Shown here: in pieces, positions 1 through 10,136 of the stretch | How the letters are laid out: every line of letters starts with the position of its first letter | How positions within the stretch are numbered: the stretch's first letter is position 1 | Origin: Gnetum montanum | Lineage: Eukaryota > Streptophyta > Gnetopsida > Gnetales > Gnetaceae | Direction: 5' to 3' | DNA: 64,000 nt | Assembly (NCBI GenBank): GCA_015680685.1 | Contig: MNCI01002736.1 | Span: 547,157-611,156 of the forward strand | The notes under the pieces: generated by a model | Databases searched by the model: none | What the model was told of the DNA's origin: nothing | Seen by the model: only the letters and a program-made list of their open reading frames with translations | Position numbers and translations under genes: made by a program

Positions 1-612
1 GCCTTCAATACATGCTCAGGGCAACATCCCATCAGATATGGAATAAAAGGCTTTCTCATTGTTCTCCCAAACTCCATCTCCCTCTTTCAAATTAGCTCTC
101 TCTAACTTTCCCTACTCAACTTGAATTGAAAGATGATGAAATCCTAAGTAACCCAATTCTCTTTTTATAGGTGCTAGGAATTTAAAATCCCCCCCAAAAG
201 TTTTCAACCAATTTTCCCTCTTTTTAGGTATTTTAACCACTTGTCACAATCCTCACTAAGTGGTGGATGAGTCATCTTCGCAACTTGTCACACTTGTAGG
301 ATTCCACTTGTTTCACTTGTAGGCTTTCACTTGCCTCACTTGAAGAAAAACTATTTTCTAATTTAAATAAATTTATTCTAAATATATTTANAGAGGGAAA
401 ATTGGTTGAAAACTTTTGGGGGGGATTTTAAATTCCTAGCACCTATAAAAAGAGAATTGGGTTACTTAGGATTTCATCATCTTTCAATTCAAGTTGAGTA
501 GGGAAAGTTAGAGAGAGCTAATTTGAAAGAGGGAGATGGAGTTTGGGAGAACAATGAGAAAGCCTTTTATTCCATATGTGATGGGATGTTGCCCTGAACA
601 TGTTTTAAAGGC
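1..612. repeat. Inverted duplication around an N, each arm with promoter and ORF start
   Basis: Positions 1-221 are the near-perfect reverse complement of 392-612, with a few mismatches (for example cagatatg against cacatatg). The right arm begins at the base after the single N at 391. Each arm holds a TATA-like TATAAAAA, at about 443-452 on plus and 160-170 on minus, followed by an ATG reading MEFGRTMRKPF. The two copies therefore point away from each other, and the left one runs off the window at base 1. The position of the N suggests a mis-joined gap or collapsed haplotype rather than a true palindrome, but the mismatches leave real divergent duplication possible. Confidence 0.8.
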
Positions 613-784
613 TTATTTGAAAGCTAGAGCATATGGAGCACCGAAGGAGTGTCCTTTCATGGCTTGGTTGTCCAATGAATTTTCATTCATCACAAGAGGT
701 TTAGAGATAGAGTCAAATATTTGGGGGGGAATATCAAGATTGCACCCAAGAAGAGGAGAGGGGAGAAGAGCAACCAACCAATGA
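536..784 (+). CDS. Unrecognised 82-residue ORF downstream of a TATA box
   Basis: The ORF starts at ATG 536, about 86 bases after a TATAAAAA at 443-452, and begins MEFGRTMRKPFIPYVMG. It is rich in Pro, Lys and Arg near the end and has two Cys (CC) near residue 18. I do not recognise a family. The start and the first ~26 codons are repeated, inverted, on the minus strand at 1-77, so the sequence exists in at least two assembled copies. The second half is basic and low in complexity and may not be translated. It could equally be a fragment of a transposon or of a multi-exon gene. Confidence 0.25.
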   Translation: MEFGRTMRKPFIPYVMGCCPEHVLKAYLKARAYGAPKECPFMAWLSNEFSFITRGLEIESNIWGGISRLHPRRGEGRRATNQ

Positions 785-1671
785 GGAGTCATGGGAAGAA
801 ACATTCGTGTCCCAAGAGAAAGCTGAAATACCTAACTGGGAAGAACAGAAGGGCTCATCTGAAAAGGAAAATGAGAAGACTACTGAAGAAAAAGCTCGAG
901 AAGAGTAAGTTGAAAGCTCCATCAAGCTAGAAAACAACAGAACAACCTTTATCATGTAAGAAATTGCCTATGACATAGTTAGAGAGATGAGGATTCCTAC
1001 CAGAGTAACCCTCACAATTTAGTTCCCAACCCAAGAATAGTCCATGAATGAGGGACTTGCTAATGTACAGTTTATTGTTTTTCTTAGGAATGAAGTTTTT
1101 ATACCATCAAACCATATGTTTGATGGGAATTTTCCTCCAAAAAGATTTGTATGTTCAACTGTGAAAATTCAATAAAAGTTTCAGTACAGTTCAATTTTAA
1201 AGGGGTTGCATAAATTTCTTTAAGCTTTTAAAGGGGGCAGAAATGTTGGCACATTTTGGCCATTTCATGGAATAGGTTAGCATGATAAAATTGGTTAAGA
1301 GTTTTTGGAGAAGTGGCAAAAATTTCAGTTTGAGAGGTAAAGAATAAGTTAACAACAACATTCTTTTAATTTAAGAAAAATAATACAGGAGCACCATTCC
1401 TATAGTAAGCTTATAACTCTCGGAGCATTGCATGTCACAGGGCAGCAATATAGATATATAAATATATTATTATACACTGGGCTTTATCGATGAATATCCT
1501 GATAATCTCAATGCCTGCTTTCCATAACCAAAGTCTAGTGGGATTATGGAGGAAGTCCAATTTTTATATGCATAATTTATATGATATGAATATGTAGCAA
1601 ATCAAAGAGCATCTCAAGTAAAATTGGTTTTGTATCCATTTTATTTCGGGAAAGCATATCTTTGCAGCAAC
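785..1671. other. AT-rich stretch without recognisable gene
   Basis: Apart from lysine-rich low-complexity ORF tails up to about 930, I see no family, RNA gene or repeat that I can name in this stretch. Confidence 0.5.
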
Positions 1672-1788
1672 GCAAATTCGGCAGTCCGATGTAGGGTAAA
1701 GTTATTTCTCCTATGAATCGTCTAAAATTNGCAAATTCGGTAGTCCGATGTAGGGTAAAGTTATTTCTCCTATGAATCGTCTAAAATT
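1672..1788. repeat. 58-bp direct duplication across an N
   Basis: Positions 1672-1729 and 1731-1788 are the same 58 bases with one C/T difference, separated by the single N at 1730. A unit ending exactly at the N and restarting just after it is the usual sign of overlapping contig ends that were not merged. Confidence 0.85.
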
Positions 1789-1813
1789 TCATGGCTGTAA
1801 TAAAATTCCATGC

Positions 1814-2421
1814 TCAGAAAACTGCCACACAGCCATCAAGTTTATATCTACACTGATTAAACAGGAAATTAATGTAAGAATGTAGAGGTAAAAGACTGGA
1901 ACAACAATTGTAACTAACAGCTCTATCATCTTCGTCATCCTCGTCTTCTTCCTGCACAGTCGCGTTAGGGATTCTGTGCATATTGAGGATGTTGGATGCT
2001 TTGCCTGCGGAATGGAGCAGGGCTTCAATGTCTGCAACATGCTCACCGAAAAATTTCCATCGCACCTTTAGAAACCCTAACAATGGAGGCAGTGAGGGCA
2101 TCGGCGTCTGGAAATGCTTTCCCAACATCTTGGTGCTCATCAGCGGAGGTCTGAATCCATAGTATTCCTAGCAGCAGGTCACAAGCAGCAATGACCACCA
2201 CTGCTGCTACATCAGCGAGCTCTTGTTCTGCATGGCAAGCTCTTGTTCTCAGTGGAGGTCCACGCCGTACGGCTAAGGCGCGATCGTATCATCGCGCCAC
2301 CAAACTCTACCGGCCTCTGAGCTATTCCAAGTAACTCAACAAATTTTGTGCTTACGTGCCCAAGGCTCCGCCACAACCAGGAGTGCCTTGAGCAATACGG
2401 GCAGAAATAGACGAAGTTCAT
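1814..2421 (-). pseudogene. CpG-rich gene fragment of unknown family, frameshifted
   Basis: On the minus strand, from about 2220 down, one frame reads ADVAAVVVIAACDLLLGI and then SADEHQDVGKAFPDADALTA. It loses frame near 2060 and resumes in another frame as GEHVADIEALLHSAGKASNI, ending in an acidic run (EEDEDDEDD). Both parts look protein-like. The stretch is much richer in CG dinucleotides than its surroundings, as expected of a gene body escaping methylation. An upstream ORF start at 2421 on the same strand is in a third frame. I cannot assign a family. It may be one exon of a real gene with an assembly or true frameshift, or a young gene fragment. Confidence 0.4.
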
Positions 2422-2439
2422 TACACCAATAATGATGAA

Positions 2440-3240
2440 AATAGAAACAACATCACTGCTAGGAACTCAATTCAAAGATTTTAGGTGGTTAGAAACGTAA
2501 ACCACAAGTATCATTTGCTCCTGGAACCTGCAATCAAAAATTACCAAAAATAGCAGCCTTGGAAGTTTGAACAATTTGTAGTTATTGAATTTGGGATAGC
2601 TTTATTGCGAAGTGTTTACTCATATCATTTTACCTTGTTTAAACATTTGAGGTCTTAACACAAATCTACTTTCTTTTCTGTCTATTTCCATTGAATCTTG
2701 CTCTATTTCTAGTTTTCTTGTGGAACTATCTCTTTCTCTAGGGAAAATTAGAAGTAGATTCACGGAGTTGTGCTCAAATGTTTTTGCAAAACTTTATTTG
2801 TTACAAGTAGGTATTATAAGGGCCGCATAGATTAGGCAATTAAACAAAATAAGAACTCTCAACAACTCACAGTACTTGGCAAAGTTGGTTGAATCTCTTT
2901 AAGATAAGTCATTTGTAGTTTACATACAACACCATCGTTTCATTTTTCACAACTGCACACTGCAATAGCACACACACATACTCACATTAACTACTGAGTC
3001 TATTTGGAGGTATCTGGGCCTTAGTGGTGCCAGAAGACCAATAAGCACCTAAATCATATTCGAGGACATTCGTTGGTAGTCGCGTCCCAAACGGTCGCCA
3101 ACACAATCCATCATTGTCCCTTTGGGATTAGTGAAGGACATTAAAACTTAAAATTGTTTAATTATAGTTACATGCAAAACGTATAGCCAACATGATTTTA
3201 TATAATAGTATCATATTAGCATACTCTTTCAAACTAACTC
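2440..3240. other. Intergenic, nothing recognised
   Basis: No ORF, RNA or repeat that I can name is visible. The sequence is AT-rich and of ordinary complexity. Confidence 0.5.
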
Positions 3241-3244
3241 TATG

Positions 3245-3380
3245 ACTTCCACAAGAGTGAGGTATTAGCCTAGTGGTAAAACTCTTGATTTGGAAAAGTT
3301 AAGTCATGGGTTTGATTTTGAAGGATAATGTTGAGTTATAAAGTTCATTGTAGACTATACAACTTGGGGCATACCTATGT
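3245..3380 (+). mobile_element. tRNA-derived SINE-like unit
   Basis: An A-box-like TAGCCTAGTGG lies at 3265-3275, and a B-box-like GGGTTTGATTTT follows about 40 bases later at 3308-3319. That is the spacing of the internal RNA polymerase III promoter of tRNA-derived SINEs. The B box is close to GGTTCGANNCC after a CG to TG change. The 3' end is not clear. It sits directly before a LINE remnant, the type of element that would supply its reverse transcriptase in trans. Confidence 0.5.
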
Positions 3381-4800
3381 TTCAATTATTTCAAATTTCA
3401 ACAACCCCCCACTCTTTACCCCTCACACTTGCGGGTAAATACCTTATTTGTAAGTCCATATGTGCGTCCACCCATGTGTATTACTCTTTGTGTTGGGCCC
3501 CCTCCCAAGCTGCCTACCAGAAGCTTGAACGATTATTTCATGACTTTATGTGGTCCTCCAAAGATTCTCAGAAGGGATTTCATCAAGTCGCTTGGAATAT
3601 TGTTACTCTCCCCAAGAATACAGGTGGCTTAGGTCTTTTGAATTCCTATAAGCAATGAATTACCCTAGTTGCTAAGTGGTTGGTTAAGCATTTAGATGCC
3701 TCAGACATCATTGGGACCCTCCTCCAATTAAGGCTTCATCAAGCATCTCCTAAAAACAAGCTCTTCTGGAAAGGCATCCATTTTGTCAATTGGATCTTTT
3801 CCCCCCTCACTATCATTCTTCCAGGTTCTCATGTTTTCAAAAGCATCTAGAGGGCCTAGCAAATTCTGCATAGTTACATTGACTGAACTAACGTTAAGAT
3901 CCACCCTACTATCCTCTCTAGATTGTGTCTGTGGTGGTTACCTCTGTTGCCCGCTCCCCTTGCCATCACAAAGGCTAAGGTGGCTACCTCGTGGTACCGG
4001 AAAGGTGTCATCTACTTGAATTGTCTTAGGCTAGCTAGCTGTTGGATTTCGGGGGTCAAGTTTAGCAATTTGTATGGGGAGTCGGTTGCAATGAACCATT
4101 GCCTAGTCCAGATCTACTCCTTTCTCCATGGTCATTGGCACATTGATGTTACGGTNACTACCTATTGGTAAACGGTTAGAATATCTAGGGATTCCCAATC
4201 CCAATTACCCTCTTTGTGGTGGACAAGATGACTTTGTCCATGTGTTTTGGCATTGTCTCTTTGCTCAGCATGTGTGGAAGTGGGCTTCCATAGTTTTTCC
4301 TTCATACAAGCTATCTCAAGAGGATGTCATATTCGGCTTTTTAAACATTACTTCTGCTAATCTCAAGTTTTAATGGAAAGTTATTAGGCCTACTATTTTA
4401 TATTATATTTGGAAGCAAAGATGCAATGTTATATTTCAAAAGATAAATTAGTCTAATAAATGTTTGCTCACCAGGTTGGAGAAGTTGCAGATCTTTCACC
4501 TCATTCATTTCCAACTCACATTTCAAGCATCCAAGTTCAATTTGGATAAACATCAGTTGGTTCATCTCTTGTAACTGTGGGAAAGACTCAGTAACACTCA
4601 GCATCAGTAATCTCTGCAAGGAAGCTTTCCCTTTCTGTTGTGAGTCACCATTGGAACTCTCTCTATCCTTAATTGAGAGTTTTTTTTTTCCCTTATCTAA
4701 TTCTATGTCCTTCTATCTTGTAACGAGTTAGCATGGTGGATGTTTGGTGGTGCCCCAATTTGGGTTTCCTCCCTTAATACTTGTTTATTTATAAGGTTGG
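3380..4800 (+). mobile_element. 3' part of an L1-type LINE (ORF2 C-terminus), decayed
   Basis: Plus-strand frames carry the region after the reverse transcriptase palm of plant LINE ORF2. At about 3500-3655 they read CWAPSQAAYQKLERLFHDFM and then WSSKDSQKGFHQVAW and GGLGLLNSYKQ. At about 4200-4370 follows the zinc-binding segment of the RT-associated domain (zf-RVT): PLCGGQDDFVHVFWHC and then FAQHVWKWA. The reading frame shifts several times and an N lies at 4156. The palm with its YADD-type motif and the endonuclease are absent, as in a 5'-truncated insertion. The tail after 4620 has a T run and no ORF, fitting a LINE 3' UTR. Confidence 0.8.
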
Positions 4801-5237
4801 TCTTGAGTTTCATGCATAGTGCGCTTAGCTTCCCCCTTCCCCTTAACCCTATGACTTATTATCAATAGAACTTCTTTTCAAGGTCCGACACCCCTGGCCC
4901 ATATCATCCTGGGTAGGTAAGAATTGTCCTACCAATCCTGCAATCCCTTTGAAGGGAAGAAGCACTTTGCACGTTTCCCCATGAGGAAAATAGTCTAGAG
5001 TCAGTGAATCATTAATACCGTGAAAATCACGCGCTACACTATAAACCATTGAACCTTCGTCTCCAACCAACCAGTCTTGTGCCGTGTCAGGATGAATTTG
5101 ACCAAAAACACCACACGACAAAACCTCACACAGAAACACGGAATCAGGGCCAAAAATAAAAGCCCCAAAAACACACACAGAAGCAGATCCAGACCGACTA
5201 ATCCGGAAACCCCCTCGAAGAATCCCAATCCAATTCC
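4801..5237 (+). promoter_or_regulatory. Upstream region of the DUF538 gene
   Basis: About 440 bases separate the LINE tail from the start codon at 5238. The last 150 bases become CpG-richer and A/C-rich, as in a plant 5' UTR. An AATAAAAG near 5155 could act as a weak TATA element, but no clear core promoter can be called. Confidence 0.3.
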
Positions 5238-5810
5238 ATGGCGAACTCCTGGTGCGGTAGCTTGCCGTTGTTGATTCTGCTGCTGTTGCTGTGCACAGTG
5301 ACGGAAACAGCGAGCGTGGAAACACAGGCCGCCGATCTTGCGAGGAAGACGGAGAAGACACTGTCGGCGCATGACCTGTTGCGGTCTTTCGGATTTCCGC
5401 CGGGGATTCTGCCCTCGAACCTCACCGGTTACACGCTCTCCAACGACGGCACCTTCATTATCTCATTCTCCAGCACCTGCAAGTTCAATTTGGAGGCCGG
5501 CTACACCATCCGTTACCGTAAAACTGTTTCTGGACGAATCCAGCAGAATTCCATCACCAACATCAAGGGCATCAGCGTCAAGATCTTCATCTTCTGGCTC
5601 GACATCACGCAGGTCGACCGCGACAACAACGATCTCACTTTTCATGCCGGCATTCTCTCCCAGTCTTTCCAGGTGTCCAATTTCGAGCAAATCCCTCAGT
5701 GTGGCTGCGGCTTCAGCTGCCTTTCCAATTCCGATTCCGATTCCGGCTTCTTCGAAGTAGAAAAGGAAAAAGAAGAAGAGCAGGAATTGCCTCTCTTGGC
5801 GCAGCAATAG
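5238..5810 (+). CDS. DUF538 family secreted protein
   Basis: This is an intact, intronless ORF of 190 codons. Residues 1-25 form a signal peptide: a short polar start, then LPLLILLLLLC, then small residues before the likely cleavage site around TETAS. Residues about 43-155 are the DUF538 domain, with the typical LLRSFGFPPGILPSNLTGY opening, the FKIS-like TFIISFSSTCKF strand, the Tyr-Arg strand YTIRYRK, and the glycine and aromatic pattern through VKIFIFWLDITQV. After the domain come CGCGFSC and an acidic tail ending LPLLAQQ. DUF538 proteins are plant-specific, often induced by stress, and of uncertain biochemical role. The gene is far richer in G+C and CpG than its flanks and has no stop or frameshift, so it is probably active. 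The start is chosen because the signal peptide follows directly. Confidence 0.9.
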   Translation: MANSWCGSLPLLILLLLLCTVTETASVETQAADLARKTEKTLSAHDLLRSFGFPPGILPSNLTGYTLSNDGTFIISFSSTCKFNLEAGYTIRYRKTVSGRIQQNSITNIKGISVKIFIFWLDITQVDRDNNDLTFHAGILSQSFQVSNFEQIPQCGCGFSCLSNSDSDSGFFEVEKEKEEEQELPLLAQQ

Positions 5811-6250
5811 TAAGTTTTATTTCAATTTGCTCTTAGTTTCTGATTTAGCTGCTGCTGCTGCTGCTTCCGTTTCCGTTGTGTTATTAGGCCTTCTTGATTT
5901 GGTTAGGGTTATCACTGGGACTTGGCATCCGTTTATGCAATGCCAATATAAAAATATGATGATTATGGCTTTCCAATTCCGGTGCTTTTTCTTTCGTCTG
6001 GCAATTTGCAAACGTCGCGACATTTTTTCAGTCGATAATCGCGATTTCCTTTTCTTTTTCTTTTGCGATAATCGCCATTTCTTTTTCTTTTTTCTGCGAT
6101 GATCGCGAACGTTAGCTCAGCAAAGATTTCGATATTGCCGCTATGCTTACACTCTTCTTCCTTTCTTGTTTTGTTTTCGGTCGTATTACTGTCGGATTTG
6201 TTGGGCCAGAAGCCCCAAGATAACTGTTTTACAGGAACCAAAAATCTGTG
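5811..6250 (+). other. 3' flank of the DUF538 gene with (GCT)6 and T-rich runs
   Basis: A (GCT)6 microsatellite lies at 5848-5865. T/C-rich stretches alternating with tcgcgat-like motifs occupy about 6010-6105. CpG content falls off after about 6250, which probably marks the end of the unmethylated gene region. An AATATAAAAATATG near 5943 may belong to the polyadenylation region. Confidence 0.4.
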
Positions 6251-7380
6251 ATGGATACAAGCGTCAGTGTTTTTGTTTTTAATTGTCGTAATGATACCTA
6301 CGAATCTCCGCCAAAAGGTTTGCTAAATTCCTCGAGGACGGGCCCTTCGATCATAGGATGATTTATTGATTGATAGCGTTGTAATGGAATAACTATAAAG
6401 AAGTTGAATTCCAGTCAATAACGTTGTTCCATGAACGAATTCTATAAAAAGAATTTTGAAACAACCCTTAGTGAAAAGCCTTAATGAACGGACTTATAAC
6501 GATCAAAATGATCCTTTGAACTAAAGTTGATATTGATTCTATCTTTATTGCGTCCTTAGACCCTCCTGACCTAGAACCATTGGACCGAGGAAAATAACTA
6601 ATGACGAATAAGTTGCTAGCATGCTATCTCTTATATAGGAGATTGGAAAAATACATAATATTAATTTTTAATCACTTTCTAATGTTATAGATGTTTTTCT
6701 TGTGAAATTTTAAGTCATTTACTTCAATTTTAAAGTAGTGAGAGTTAATGAATAAGTGATAGGGGTTAATGAATAAGTTATACCCATCATAATGATAGCG
6801 CATCAAATTCCCAAAAGCCTCATTGAAGATGGATTTCAATCAATGGTTGCTCTAGTCAAATATAATTGTTTATTGCCTTTTGAATTGTCCCATATGTAGA
6901 AAAGGATCTTGTGTTTGATGAACTTATAGAGTTGTTGTGTATCAGAATAGAGAATTTACTCAATATCCCTTTTTAACCATAGTACTCCTTCAAGGAACCA
7001 CCAATTTTGATATGTAGTAGCTATGGCTTTTCTTTTTAAAGAAAAATTATCCATGCAACCAAATGGATTACGAACCAATGATATAAATTGGTAAATGTCT
7101 TCTATTGTTGTTTCTAAAGGAGTCATATCCACATCAAGGAGTAGCAAATCATACTATTTGTCTTTTAACCTGAAATTCTCTAACCAAAAATTACTTTTGA
7201 ACTATTTTAATTTTTCTCCAATAGTTGCTTTGTAAATTAAGGACCTGCACTAGAAACAAATAAGAGGGTTGGTTAAAACAATGAGTTGCATTTGTAGTTG
7301 AGACTAGCCTAGGAGTCAACACATCTGTGTTAGTGCACCAAACAATTCATTGATACATTTGAAAATAGAGTTTTTATTAT
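6251..7380. other. Intergenic, nothing recognised
   Basis: No family is recognisable. A minus-strand open stretch at 6956-7147 (beginning MLLLDVDMTPLETTIEDIYQ) looks slightly protein-like but has no motif I know. Part of the left portion of a decayed LTR would be expected to end near 7386. Confidence 0.4.
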
Positions 7381-7681
7381 TCATCACAACCTCACAATTG
7401 ACTCAAAACTTGTCCTTGATTTAGATAAAAATGGATGGAGTTTGATTACAAAATCAGTGAGGTGATGCTAATCAATTAACTAACTAACTAATATTATAAA
7501 ATCGCAAGTGTAGCTTGATAAGACAATTCAAGTAGTGTACATTATCATACAGGTATAAATAATTTACAAAGCTCTTTAGCAATTTAGCTATTGAAGCTAT
7601 GTCCTAGGGAATACTAGCTCTTTTTCCTTGGTCTTCCACATGTTGTTAATGTCATGGAGCTTCTCTTCATTTTTCTATATG
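7381..7681 (-). mobile_element. 3' end of a minus-strand Ty3/gypsy element (PPT side)
   Basis: TCATCA at 7381-7386 followed on its right by the PPT-like complement of caattgtgaggttg, and then by sequence resembling 19326-19410, is the LTR/internal junction of the gypsy family seen at 16443-17482 and 18431-19325. It reads as the far end of the element whose gag lies at 14.9-16.1 kb, now split by the insertion at 7682-13186. The LTR itself, to the left of 7381, is too diverged to bound. Confidence 0.45.
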
Positions 7682-8255
7682 TGACATTCCATCCCCAAAT
7701 GTCATAGCAAATGTCAAATATACGATATATTAGATATTATGCGTACAAAGAAAATATACCAAATGCCAAATATATGTGATATTCGACATTATGTATAAAG
7801 AAAATAATAGGAAAAATGCAGAAATAAAAAGAAAAGAATGCTTTATTTATATGGAATAGCATATCCAGATCATGCTTCAAGAGTGTTCATTGGGATTTTT
7901 TTTCTTTTGGCATCTATCCCTTAGAGGCAATCTAGCACTGCCACCATGATTAGGCCTATAACTCGGCCAGAAGGGATGGCCAATCCACATCTTTTCTGGC
8001 TTCACCTGATTTCTCATAACTTGCCTATACTGGCTCTATCACTCCATGTCGGCATGACCTCTAACCCTAAGTATAAATGCCTTAGGTCAAACCCCCAAAG
8101 GTTACCTTAAAAGACACATCCGTTATTACAACATGCCCTTTCGGGTCTCAATTACAACTACCTTTTTGGGTCTTGTTAAGATAATAATAACACTTGTTAT
8201 GAAGAGACATTGTCTTCATTAGGTAGTAGCATCATTTGAGAATGGGAATGTGATA
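7682..8255 (-). repeat. 3' LTR of the 5.5-kb element
   Basis: 574 bp, colinear with 12614-13186 and clearly diverged by base changes, so the insertion is old. The terminal CA has decayed at this end (tgata instead of tgaca in plus orientation). Confidence 0.85.
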
Positions 8256-8260
8256 ATCTA

Positions 8261-8273
8261 CCCCCCTTAGGTT
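8261..8273 (-). other. Polypurine tract
   Basis: On the minus strand AACCTAAGGGGGG lies just before the 3' LTR. This is the expected primer for plus-strand DNA synthesis and it fixes the orientation. Confidence 0.75.
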
Positions 8274-8622
8274 TTGTTTGCCCTCGAACGAGTCCACATT
8301 TTTTATCTTTTTTCAGCTCCAATGCTTTGTTTCATGATCATGTGCTCCAATAATTTCATTTCTTCTTTGAATTTGAAGTTATTTCTTGCTTATTCTACAA
8401 ACAAAATATATGTGAAAAAATTATATGTAAAATTAAATATTACTTTCTTGATACTTCATTTTCTAAGATAATGACAAAAGGTGAATTAAAGATTTATCAA
8501 CCACCAATCACTAGTTCTTATTAGGGTCACACAAAGTGCAACTTGGATCTAGTTACCTAAGTGAAGGCAGGGCAAATTCTTTATCCTCAATTTTTATTAT
8601 CATAGATATTTTACTTATCTAA

Positions 8623-10060
8623 TTAAAATATAAATTGAACAATGAATAAAATAATAAGATCATCAAATAAAAGTAAAGAGTGAGATACTTTTTGATCTTG
8701 ATCAACCTTATGAACTGATGGGAGTAATTGTAATTCTACCATAAGTGGTATGTGATCAAATGGTCTTGTTCGGGATGGCAAGGCTTGCTCTTGATTCTTC
8801 TCAACTTCTTTTTTAGAAATCAACTCTAGTAACTTGGTAACTTGAAAGAATCTGACATCATAGCAAATATAATTCAAAGTCTCAATGAAGAATGTTGTTG
8901 ATCCATCCTTATTAATCATTGCAAAGTAATTTGTAAATTGTGGTTCTTGATGAATACTATCCATCAACATCATCTGCTCCCAAATTCTGGAATCTGATTT
9001 ATCTACTAAAGATTCAAAATAAGTAGAATATGCACTAGCCAATGGAATTGCATGCTGAATTGATGGAAACATCTTATTCAAGTTAGTTCATCTTCCAAAG
9101 ATTTCTCTACAGATCCATATTTTACGAATTAATAAACACTACTTTCAACTTTTGCATTGAAGTCTCCACAAAGAATAAATGGAACTGGATTAGTATAACT
9201 TACTTATAACTTATTCTTCAAACTTTTTTCTATTTGGTTAATCAAATATTTTCCTTGACATAGTCTAATATTTGAACATATTCATTTGACAATCAAATGT
9301 GTGTTAACCATGCATACACATCTTCTTAATAGATGAACTTTTAGAATCAGTGCTAGGGCCATGTGATTTTTCCAAGATCTTGACTGTACTTTCTTTTCTA
9401 TCACTTCAAGTTCTAGAATTTCAAAAATCATATTTTCTAAACTCCATGCAAATCTGTGTACCAATTCAAACTTGGCTTCTTTATAAAAGATCACACAACC
9501 ATCCATGTTGTGATTTTTGCAATATGCTAATCTATATGGCTCAAAAGTAGAACCTCCATAAGAACCTCTATATCCCATTTTCTTCAAGTATGGCTGGAAT
9601 TGATATAGAAACTCCTATGGTAAGACTTCTTGTAAGCACAAGACATCAGCATCCAAATCTCTTAACTCTGCTAAAATATGTGGGTATCAATATTCGTGCC
9701 AATCTCAAGCCCATGATGTACATATCGGATGTTGTTTCTCACTCACTAAGTATTTTGCAAGCACGTTATATGTTGCAACTTTCATTCTCATTCTTGGATT
9801 CTTTTTTGAATCATTTCTCTTTATGAGTATCATACTCCTTGTCAAAACGAGATTTTGAGTCTCCATGCTATTTTGCCCTATGTTTGATTNGTTAATCCAT
9901 CCTGCAATCAAACATAGGGCAAAATAGCATGGAGACTCAAAATCTCGTTTCAACAAGGAGTATGATACTCATANGGATGTTGTTTCTCACTCACTAAGTA
10001 TTTTGCAAGCACGTTATATGTTGCAACTTTCATTCTCATTCTTGGATTCTTTTTTGAATC
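8623..10060 (-). pseudogene. CCR4-type deadenylase / EEP nuclease, intronless pseudogene inside an LTR element
   Basis: Read on the minus strand, fragments in several frames follow the endonuclease-exonuclease-phosphatase domain of plant CCR4 homologues in order. MKVATYNVLAKYLV is followed by DADVLCLQEVL (metal-binding Glu), KKMGYRGSY, MDGCVIFYK and FELV. Then come VNTHL, FILCGDFNA (catalytic Asp and Asn), SAYS, QFTN, IETLNYICY and FDHIPLMVELQ (catalytic Asp-His). The parts follow each other over about 1.4 kb with no intron-sized gaps, although plant CCR4 genes normally have introns, so capture as spliced RNA is likely. The product would hydrolyse mRNA poly(A) tails. Stops and frameshifts make this copy dead. 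The region encoding the domain start is scrambled by an assembly duplication at 9727-10136. It lies in the same sense as the host element. Confidence 0.85.
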
Positions 10061-10136
10061 ATTTCTCTTTATGAGTATCATACTCCTTGTCAAAACGAGA
10101 TTTTGAGTCTCCATGCTATTTTGCCCTATGTTTGAT
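9727..10136. repeat. Duplicated and inverted block around two Ns (probable assembly error)
   Basis: About 162 bases at 9727-9888 recur unchanged at about 9975-10136. Between them, bounded by Ns at 9890 and 9974, lies an 83-base segment that is the reverse complement of the end of the same block and its continuation. A single true copy running from 9726 into 10137 would restore a continuous CCR4-like reading. Confidence 0.85.

Noticed and set aside
5338-5760. Overlapping ORFs on both strands of the DUF538 gene (also 5034-5372 and 4849-5361 minus)
   Set aside because: High G+C makes all frames open by chance. Only the 5238-5810 frame shows a signal peptide and a known domain.
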